From Verrucomicrobiota bacterium (GTDB lineage: Bacteria; Verrucomicrobiota; Kiritimatiellia; CAIQIC01; Lenti-01), in NCBI GenBank assembly GCA_022709625.1, contig JAKLIL010000118.1, forward strand, positions 1 to 6,055: DNA of 6,055 bases. Reading direction: 5' to 3'. The translations under genes were made by a program, and so were the position numbers. Under the pieces are notes generated by a model. That model did not search any database. It saw nothing but the letters and a program-made list of their open reading frames with translations, and had not been told where the DNA came from. Every line of letters starts with the position of its first letter. The stretch's first letter is position 1. This document shows, piece by piece, positions 1-5,389 of the stretch.

Positions 1-1
1 C

Positions 2-448
2 CCGGACGACGCGACGGTGGAGTGCGACGCGGTGCCGGGTCCGGCGGAGGTGACGGCGAGCGACAACTGCGACGACGAGGTGCCGGTGGTCTACCGGGAA
101 ACGCGGACGGACGGGGCCTGCCCGGACGGCTACGCGCTGGTGCGGACCTGGACGGCGACGGACGACTGCGGGAACGGCGCGAGCTGCTCGCAGACGCTGA
201 CGGTGGTGGACACGACGGCGCCGACATTGGCTGAAGGGCCAGGCGACATTACCGTCGAATGCGCTGCGCCTGAACCGGCCATACTAACGGCGATCGACAA
301 CTGCGATGCCGAAGTGCCAGTGATGCTTACTGCAACAACCAATGGAACATGTCCAGCAGTTGTGACGCGGGTTTGGACAGCGACGGACGACTGCGGCAAC
401 ATGGCTTCGGCAACGCAGACAGTGACGGTGGTGGACACAACCGCGCCG
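2..448 (+). repeat. Two tandem 225-nt HYR-like repeat units inside the surface-protein gene
   Basis: The units end at the VVDTTAP codons (203-223 and 428-448), giving a period of 225 nt (75 codons). The core encoding WTATDDCGN occurs at 149-175 and 374-400 with two mismatches in 27 nt. The first unit is cut by the window edge by about one codon. Each unit carries several Cys residues (TVEC or VEC, DNC, CP, DDCGN), plausibly forming disulfides outside the cell. More units probably lie upstream. Confidence 0.8.
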
Positions 449-1744
449 GTTATGCCGCCGCTTCCTGAGGGCGGGGATCTAGGATGCGATCCCGAAGCTT
501 TACCGACCTGCATGGAAGGTCTGTTGGCGTTCGACGATTGCGCCGGCGAAGTGCCCGTGGTTTGCACGGCCGGGCCCATCGTTGGCGAAGGCAACGACAA
601 TAGCCAAACGTTCATGTACACGGCGACGGACGCGTGCGGCAACGCGGCGACGGGGACCGTGACCTACACGTGGCAAACGTATTGTCCGGCTTCGATTGGC
701 GATCGGGTCTGGCACGACATCAACGGCAATGGCGTTCAGGACGAGGGCGAGCCAGGCTTTATGAACATCCCGGTATATCTGTATGCCGACGTGGAAGGAA
801 ACGGAACGCATACCACCCTGGTGGCCACGGTTGCGACGGGGCTGGACGGGCTCTATCTCTTCGACAATCTCATGCCCGGATCCTACGTGGTGGAGGTCGA
901 CTTCGCGCCCTTTGCCGCCATTGGCTACCGGCAGACGGGAGATCCGGATTACTATGGCATGATTCTCCCGTATGGGCAGGACGACAACCGCACGACGACG
1001 TCGATCGCGCTGGCGTCCGGCGAGGAATTTCGAATGGCCGACTTTGGCTACAAAGAGGTGCCTTCGTTGGCCGTCATCGGCAACGTGGTGGCGTTCACGC
1101 GCGACGGGCAAACCGTGGTGCGCTGGGAGACGGTTGAATCCTGGGGCACGGCGGGATTCTGGCTGGAACGCCAGGTGGGCGATCAGTGGGTGCGCATCAG
1201 CGAGGAACTACTGCCGTTCCCGCTCTTTGGCGAGCCGCCCCTTGTCTACGAGGAAATCGATCCAGGTGCGGAGGCCGGCGGAACCTATCTGTGGCGCTTG
1301 GTGGAACTGGAAACCAGCGGCAACCAATTGGTGTATGGTCCGTACCAGCTTACCGTGGATGGTCCCGGACGCACCTATGCCGATTGGGCCGCGCTGCACT
1401 TTACGCCGGATGAACTGGCCGATCCGGCCGTGAGCGGGCAGAACGCCGATCCTGACGGGGATGGCCTGACCAATTGGCAGGAATTCCTGGCCGGTACGAA
1501 TCCCAAGAGCGCGGAATCCGTGTTGCAGATCACGGCGGTTCGCCAAGTGCCGGAAGGTTTGGAACTGCGTTGGCGCAGCGTGGCCGGCCATCTCTATCGC
1601 ATCGCCGTGGCGGACACGCCCTACGGGCCATATCTACCTTTGGAACAACCGATTCTGGCCACCGACGGCAACGGTTCGGCCATCCTCGCGGTGGACTTCC
1701 AAGATCGGCGGATGTTCTTCCGGGTAATCGAAGTCAGCCAATAA
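2..1744 (+). CDS. Large secreted/surface multidomain protein with HYR-like repeats, SdrD-B-like domain and EF-hand-like loop (5' partial)
   Basis: The reading frame is open to the left edge, so the start and any signal peptide are outside; the GTG at 17 is an internal Val codon. Domains in order: two HYR-like cysteine repeats of about 75 residues (2-223 and 224-448), sharing DNC, TWTATDDCGN-type and VVDTTAP motifs; a third degenerate unit (about 449-688) with TATDACGN but no VDTTAP; an SdrD-B-like beta-sandwich (about 689-1057) beginning IGDRVWHDINGNGVQDEGEP; a fibronectin-III-like region (about 1058-1365) with VVRWETVESWGTAGFWLER; and a C-terminal module with an EF-hand-like loop DPDGDGLTNWQEF (Asp 1, 3, 5, Asn 9, Glu 12), ending FFRVIEVSQ. 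Such modules are known from extracellular, often calcium-binding proteins of PVC and Bacteroidota bacteria. An adhesive or structural role outside the cell is an inference. No LPXTG, PEP-CTERM or membrane segment is visible at the C-terminus. The gene converges on the minus-strand cluster. Confidence 0.85.
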   Translation, partial: PDDATVECDAVPGPAEVTASDNCDDEVPVVYRETRTDGACPDGYALVRTWTATDDCGNGASCSQTLTVVDTTAPTLAEGPGDITVECAAPEPAILTAIDNCDAEVPVMLTATTNGTCPAVVTRVWTATDDCGNMASATQTVTVVDTTAPVMPPLPEGGDLGCDPEALPTCMEGLLAFDDCAGEVPVVCTAGPIVGEGNDNSQTFMYTATDACGNAATGTVTYTWQTYCPASIGDRVWHDINGNGVQDEGEPGFMNIPVYLYADVEGNGTHTTLVATVATGLDGLYLFDNLMPGSYVVEVDFAPFAAIGYRQTGDPDYYGMILPYGQDDNRTTTSIALASGEEFRMADFGYKEVPSLAVIGNVVAFTRDGQTVVRWETVESWGTAGFWLERQVGDQWVRISEELLPFPLFGEPPLVYEEIDPGAEAGGTYLWRLVELETSGNQLVYGPYQLTVDGPGRTYADWAALHFTPDELADPAVSGQNADPDGDGLTNWQEFLAGTNPKSAESVLQITAVRQVPEGLELRWRSVAGHLYRIAVADTPYGPYLPLEQPILATDGNGSAILAVDFQDRRMFFRVIEVSQ

Positions 1745-1765
1745 AGCTGTCAGCACGCTAACCAG

Positions 1766-1791
1766 CCCCGCTGCGCATCCGCGCGGCGGGG
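1766..1791 (+). terminator. Hairpin downstream of the surface-protein gene, probable terminator
   Basis: An 11-bp stem (1766-1776 with 1781-1791, one T-G wobble) closes a four-base ATCC loop, starting 21 bases after the TAA stop. It is very GC-rich and should be stable. No T-tract follows on either strand, so it is not a canonical intrinsic terminator; it may act as a 3'-end stabiliser or a factor-assisted terminator. Its place between convergent genes supports a transcript-end role. Confidence 0.5.
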
Positions 1792-1807
1792 CGACGGCTA
1801 ATCTGGC

Positions 1808-1829
1808 TGAGTCTTCTTAAGAAGGCTCA
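1808..1829. repeat. 22-bp near-perfect inverted repeat in the convergent intergenic region
   Basis: The arms TGAGTCTTCTT and AAGAAGGCTCA are complementary across 11 positions with one T-G wobble. As RNA this would give a stem of about nine base pairs with a TTAA loop. It lies 73 bases beyond the stop of the minus-strand membrane-protein gene and 16 bases from the GC-rich hairpin. It may end the minus-strand transcript, but no T-run follows in that direction. A protein-binding palindrome is the alternative. Confidence 0.35.
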
Positions 1830-1902
1830 CCGCGGCGTTGGCCAATGAAAGCAATCAACCATGCGGCGCCATGTGCGCGTGGGCCTGATTGCCCAGAATG
1901 TT

Positions 1903-2169
1903 TCAGGGGGTGGGTGTCGCTATCGGCAAGGCGCTGGACGGCGGGGGAGGAGGAAAATCGCGGGGAACGTAGCGGTTCCAAAGAAACCACGCATAAAAAC
2001 AAAAGCCCAGAAACGCAGCCACGGCCAAGGAGTTGAACAGGTAGCGCTTGATGGCCATTGGCTCGTAGCGCGCCAGCCGGCGGGCCACCGGCACCGCGGC
2101 CATCAACACGCCGGCCACCAAGGCTAAACCGATGCGGACGAAAATTTCCTGAAGCTGGTAGGTAGGCAT
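1903..2169 (-). CDS. Small two-helix membrane protein with proline-rich tail, hypothetical
   Basis: This is an 88-residue protein I do not recognise. It has two hydrophobic stretches, about residues 9-28 (VRIGLALVAGVLMAAVPVA) and 43-64 (LFNSLAVAAFLGFCFYAWFLW). They are joined by a basic loop (RRLARYEPMAIKR), which by the positive-inside rule would be cytoplasmic, leaving both ends outside. The tail holds a run of five prolines and a further Pro/Ala/Thr-rich end. The ATG at 2169 is chosen because the frame turns from arginine/proline-rich, non-protein-like sequence to a coherent membrane protein there; upstream codons overlap the kinase gene. No clear ribosome-binding site is seen. The gap of 44 bases after the kinase stop suggests cotranscription. 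Function unknown. Confidence 0.65.
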   Translation of the reverse strand: MPTYQLQEIFVRIGLALVAGVLMAAVPVARRLARYEPMAIKRYLFNSLAVAAFLGFCFYAWFLWNRYVPRDFPPPPPSSALPIATPTP

Positions 2170-2213
2170 GTCGCCCAACAGTAGTATTTCAAGGCGGTCG
2201 GATTGGCAAGATA

Positions 2214-3881
2214 TTAGTACTCGAAATCGGATCCGCCGACGAATTCGCGGATGATGGAAACGGGCGGCGGCACGTCGGCGGCCAGCGGCAGGAAGTGGGC
2301 GAGGAATTCCTGCATGCGGCGCGCTTCGGCGTAAACGGGCTGGTGGGGCTTGATTTCGGAAAGCAGGGGCTGGGCGAGAACCGACAGGATCGCGAGTTCG
2401 TAGTCGAGCGCAGAATTGAAAACGGCATCGGCCTCTTCCTGGAACGGGAAGATCCAGGTGCGTTCGCCCCGGCCCACGTTGGGCCACATTTCGAGGGTCC
2501 GGGTCGCGGAATGGCCGCGGTAGCGGTGGTCGCGGACCAGCCGGCGCAGGAGCCGGTTGTCCGTGGTCGGAATGCGGTTGTTGTTGTCGAGATTCAGTTG
2601 CGTGAGCGCCGAGATGTAGATGAGGAATTTGCGGGCGTCGGGCAACCCAGGCGTCAGGGCGGGGTTCAGCGAATGGATGCCCTCGAGAATCACGACTTGG
2701 TCTTCGTCGAGCCGCAATTTACCGCCTTTGTAGGCGCGGGCGCCCGTGTGGAAGTCGAAGGTGGGCAAATCGATTTCGCGGCCGGCGTCGAGATCGGCCA
2801 GATCGCGGTTCAGCGTGGAAATGTCCACGGCCTGAAGGTGCTCGAAGTCGTAGTCGCCGCTGGCCGTGCGCGGCGTATGGGCGCGGTCCACGAAGTAGTC
2901 GTCGGTGCCGAGCGTCACGGGGCGCAGTCCGTTCACGCGGAGCTGGATGGCCAGGCGTTTGGCGAAGGTGGTTTTCCCCGAGGAAGACGGGCCGGCGATG
3001 AGCACCCACTTGATGGAGGAGTTCGCGGCGATCTGGTCGGCGATGGCCGCGATCTTTTTCTCGTGGAGGGCTTCGGCAACCTTGACGAAGTCCTTGATTT
3101 CGTCGGCGGCGATGATCTCGTTGAGCCGGCCCACGGTATTGATGCCGAGAATGCGGCCCCAGCGGTTGTATTCCTGGAAGGTTTCGGCGAGCACCTTGAT
3201 GGGCTTGAATTCGGGGATGGCCGGCGCGGTCTCGCAGGTGGGCATCTGGAGGATGAACCCGGTCTGGTAGGGGATGAGGCGGAAATATCGGAGGGGACCG
3301 GCGGAACGGGTCATCGGACCGGTGGCGAGGTCGCAGAAATTCTCGCAGATGTAGGTGACGATCTTCGGCGTGTTCGTGAACCGCAACAGCGCGACTTTGT
3401 CCGCTTGCTTGTTGTTCGTGAATTGTTCGATGGCGGCCGTATAGGAGATCCGCTGGCGGAGGATGGGTTTGTCGGCGGCGACGAGGTCGCGCGTGTGGGC
3501 TTCGAGGGCGACGGCTTGTTCGGGGGCCATGCCCCGGACGCCGTTGGCTTCGAATTCGCAATACAGGCCGGGCCCCAGGGCGTGTTCGACGGAAAACCGC
3601 GCGTCGGGATGGAGGTCCTTGACGGCCTTGGCGAGGAGAAACGACAGCGAGCGCACGTAGATTTGCATTCCGCCGGGCGCGGCCATGGTGACGAAGCGCA
3701 CGGTGGAATCGATGTCGAGCGTGTAGGCGAAGGTGACCAGCTCGTTGTTGACGAGCGCGCCCAGGTACGGCAGCCCCGTGACGGGGTCGAACGTATCCCT
3801 GAGCAATTCGCCGACCAGGGTCTGGGAAGGACAGGGCACTTTCTGGCCGCTCTCTAGGGTGATGACGATGGTTTTCTTCAT
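2214..3881 (-). CDS. Nucleoside (uridine) kinase-like protein with N-terminal TGS and ThrRS-SAD-like domains
   Basis: A 555-residue cytoplasmic protein. Residues about 1-65 resemble a TGS domain. Residues about 66-230 resemble the second additional domain of threonyl-tRNA synthetase (HPDARFSVEHALGPGLYCEF matches the FPDA...GFYYDF pattern), but the HxxxH editing-site motif is replaced by RSLSF, as I recall for this family. The C-terminal half is a phosphoribulokinase/uridine kinase P-loop domain: Walker A GPSSSGKTT at 297-305, the TDDYFVDR segment at 326-333 that in uridine kinases contacts the nucleoside, DFEHLQAVDI near 345, and LEGIHSLN at 399-406. The expected reaction is ATP-dependent phosphorylation of a nucleoside; the true substrate is unproven. 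The ATG at 3881 has an AGGA five bases upstream (3887-3890). It follows the chorismate mutase gene by 57 bases. No tRNA synthetase catalytic core is present. Confidence 0.88.
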   Translation of the reverse strand: MKKTIVITLESGQKVPCPSQTLVGELLRDTFDPVTGLPYLGALVNNELVTFAYTLDIDSTVRFVTMAAPGGMQIYVRSLSFLLAKAVKDLHPDARFSVEHALGPGLYCEFEANGVRGMAPEQAVALEAHTRDLVAADKPILRQRISYTAAIEQFTNNKQADKVALLRFTNTPKIVTYICENFCDLATGPMTRSAGPLRYFRLIPYQTGFILQMPTCETAPAIPEFKPIKVLAETFQEYNRWGRILGINTVGRLNEIIAADEIKDFVKVAEALHEKKIAAIADQIAANSSIKWVLIAGPSSSGKTTFAKRLAIQLRVNGLRPVTLGTDDYFVDRAHTPRTASGDYDFEHLQAVDISTLNRDLADLDAGREIDLPTFDFHTGARAYKGGKLRLDEDQVVILEGIHSLNPALTPGLPDARKFLIYISALTQLNLDNNNRIPTTDNRLLRRLVRDHRYRGHSATRTLEMWPNVGRGERTWIFPFQEEADAVFNSALDYELAILSVLAQPLLSEIKPHQPVYAEARRMQEFLAHFLPLAADVPPPVSIIREFVGGSDFEY

Positions 3882-3886
3882 GGCGG

Positions 3887-3890
3887 TCCT
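3887..3890 (-). promoter_or_regulatory. Ribosome-binding site of the nucleoside kinase gene
   Basis: AGGA on the minus strand, five bases before the ATG at 3881. It supports this start and suggests independent translation initiation in the gap after the chorismate mutase stop. Confidence 0.55.
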
Positions 3891-3938
3891 AGGATGGCAC
3901 GGCGGCGGGTCAAGGGGAAAGCGGAAAAAAGGCCGGGA

Positions 3939-4526
3939 TCAGCGGCGCCGAAGCGTCGACAACAGGCCATGGACTTGGATTTTCCGCGAGAGGGGAATGA
4001 GCCACTCGGCGTACAAGGCCACGATCTGGCCGGGGGTGTCTGCGCGCGGCGCCTGCCGCTCGGCGCGTTGGCCGACGCGCGCAAGGACTTCGGCTTCGAC
4101 GGCGGCGTTTGTGATGGCGCGTTCGACGCGCCCGGGATCGCCTGTGCGGACGGCGGTTTGCAGGACTTCCGGAAGCGCCTCGCGCTTGCGCGTGGCGACA
4201 TGGATGGACAGGGAAAGGCGCCGCGCGAGCGCGTTCAGGCAAGCCGTATCCGCGGCCAGCAGGCCGGTGCGGTCTTCGTCCTCGCCGGCTTCGCATAAGG
4301 CGGGCCGGAGCGCCAGCAAATAGGCCGGTCGGAGGAGCAAGACGCGGCCCGCCAGCGTGGTGGATTCGGCATATTGCGCCGCCAGGGCATCCAGCCCGGG
4401 CGCGGACAGGCTTGGCAGGGCGTAGAGCGAGTCGTTTCGGCGCCAGCGCGCGCGGACGCAGAAGTCGTCCACCAGCGGCGGATCGAGCGAGGCAATCATG
4501 TCGCGCAGATGCAAAAGGGCGTCCAT
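3939..4526 (-). CDS. Chorismate mutase, eukaryotic-like AroQ-beta (Aro7-type), compact
   Basis: A 195-residue protein without a signal peptide, predicted to convert chorismate to prephenate in the cytoplasm. Aligned from memory with yeast Aro7, the N-terminal HLRDMI matches NIRDEL, placing Arg8 at the catalytic Arg16. The segment from DTACLNALARRL to ITNAAVEAEVLARV matches DIECLQSLSRRI to ITNSAVEEKILERL without gaps, giving Arg103, Lys114, Asn140 and Glu144 for yeast Arg157, Lys168, Asn194 and Glu198. The end IPLSRKIQVHGLL matches IPITKEVEVEYLL, giving Ser180 and Gln184 for Thr242 and Glu246. It is about 60 residues shorter than Aro7 (256), mostly between the first helix and GEDED, where yeast binds its effectors. 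Start ATG lies six bases after the prephenate dehydratase stop with no strong ribosome-binding site, so coupled translation is likely. Context (DAHP synthase, prephenate dehydratase) strongly supports the role. Confidence 0.82.
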   Translation of the reverse strand: MDALLHLRDMIASLDPPLVDDFCVRARWRRNDSLYALPSLSAPGLDALAAQYAESTTLAGRVLLLRPAYLLALRPALCEAGEDEDRTGLLAADTACLNALARRLSLSIHVATRKREALPEVLQTAVRTGDPGRVERAITNAAVEAEVLARVGQRAERQAPRADTPGQIVALYAEWLIPLSRKIQVHGLLSTLRRR

Positions 4527-4532
4527 GGGCGG

Positions 4533-5372
4533 TCAGCCGACGGGATAGGTGCCGATGATCCACCCGGATTCGGACAAAGCGAGGACCAGTTTCCATGCCG
4601 CCCGGGCCGGGGCGGATTTCCAAGCGGTGGCGGCCTCGATGAAGAATGCGTATTCCCACGGTCGGCCAGGCAAGGGGCGGCTCTGGATGAAAGTCAGATT
4701 GATGTCCGCCGCATCGAATGGCGCTAGCATGTGCAGCAAGGCACCGGGACGATTACCGATGACCAGGTACATCAATGTCCGTCGTTCCGCGCCGGGGCGG
4801 CTCCGGCTGGTCGTCCGCCCCGCCGTCAGAGTGAAAAAGCGGGTGACGCTCTCGTCGCCGTCCTGGACGTTTTTCCTCAATATCGCGAGGCGATGGAGTT
4901 GGGCGGCGGCATCCGATGCGATGGCCGCGGATTCGGGATCCTGCGCGGCGCGGCGCGCGGCGGCCGCCGTGCTGGATTCGGGAATCCGTTCCGCCCGGGG
5001 CATAAGGTGGTCCAGCGTGGCGCGGCATTGTCCCAGGGCCTGCGGATGGCTGTAGACGCGCCGCAGGGTGGCCAGGCGGACGCCTGGCCGGGCCATCAGA
5101 TGCTGGCGCAAGGGCATCGAAAAGCTGTCGAGAATGGTGGCTTTGGGGTGCCTTGCCAATTGGTCCAGCGTTTGCGTGACGGGGCCTTCGATGGAATTCT
5201 CCACGGGAACGATGGCGATGGGCAGCGGCTGGCTGCGCCCGGCGCAGAGACGGGCGAAAATCTCGTAGTGCGATAGGCAGGGAACCAATTTGGCCTTCGG
5301 GCCGAAGCGCTGGAGCGCAGCCTCGTGGGAATGGGTGCCTGCGGGTCCGAGAAACAAGACCGGAGCGTTCAT
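4533..5372 (-). CDS. pheA: Prephenate dehydratase, monofunctional, with C-terminal ACT domain
   Basis: A 279-residue cytoplasmic enzyme that decarboxylates and dehydrates prephenate to phenylpyruvate, the committed step to phenylalanine. Family motifs are in order: GPAGTHSHEAA at 9-19, PVENSIEG at 56-63, YSHPQALGQC at 107-116, STAAAA at 134-139, and the catalytic TRF at 177-179. Residues about 199-275 form an ACT regulatory domain with GAL at 210-212 and QSRP at 230-233; the usual ESRP motif has Gln for Glu. Unlike E. coli PheA there is no fused N-terminal chorismate mutase, which fits the separate mutase gene just downstream. The ATG at 5372 is chosen because the GPxGT strand follows directly and an AAAGGA site lies six bases upstream; the longer open frame overlaps the DAHP synthase and is not protein-like. 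Feedback inhibition by phenylalanine is expected from the family. Confidence 0.93.
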   Translation of the reverse strand: MNAPVLFLGPAGTHSHEAALQRFGPKAKLVPCLSHYEIFARLCAGRSQPLPIAIVPVENSIEGPVTQTLDQLARHPKATILDSFSMPLRQHLMARPGVRLATLRRVYSHPQALGQCRATLDHLMPRAERIPESSTAAAARRAAQDPESAAIASDAAAQLHRLAILRKNVQDGDESVTRFFTLTAGRTTSRSRPGAERRTLMYLVIGNRPGALLHMLAPFDAADINLTFIQSRPLPGRPWEYAFFIEAATAWKSAPARAAWKLVLALSESGWIIGTYPVG

Positions 5373-5378
5373 GGCGCG

Positions 5379-5384
5379 TCCTTT
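5379..5384 (-). promoter_or_regulatory. Ribosome-binding site of the prephenate dehydratase gene
   Basis: AAAGGA on the minus strand, six bases before the ATG at 5372 and just after the DAHP synthase stop at 5390. It decides the start against the longer upstream open frame. Confidence 0.65.
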
Positions 5385-5389
5385 CGGTG

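Noticed and set aside
17..19. GTG at 17 as the start of the surface-protein gene
   Set aside because: The frame is open upstream and the residues before it (PDDAT) continue the repeat motif, so it is an internal Val codon.
130..642. Minus-strand frame inside the surface-protein gene
   Set aside because: It mirrors the repeat-bearing plus-strand coding sequence; its Ser/Val/Thr-rich repeats are only the reverse complement of the HYR-like units.
1817..2036. Short frames on both strands in and beside the intergenic region
   Set aside because: They overlap the 3' part of the membrane-protein gene, have no ribosome-binding site and show no protein-like features.
2170..2487. N-terminal extension of the small membrane protein frame
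   Set aside because: It overlaps the 3' end of the kinase in another frame and is Arg/Pro-rich; the coherent protein begins at 2169.
2295..3857. Long plus-strand open frame of 520 codons opposite the kinase gene
   Set aside because: Its translation is Gly/Glu/Val/Arg-rich low-complexity sequence without recognisable motifs, and it is an antisense shadow caused by GC-rich codon bias of the clearly homologous kinase.
3910..4659. 249-codon minus-strand frame over the mutase gene
   Set aside because: Arg/Pro/His-rich translation without motifs; the overlapping frame 4526-3939 has clear chorismate mutase residues.
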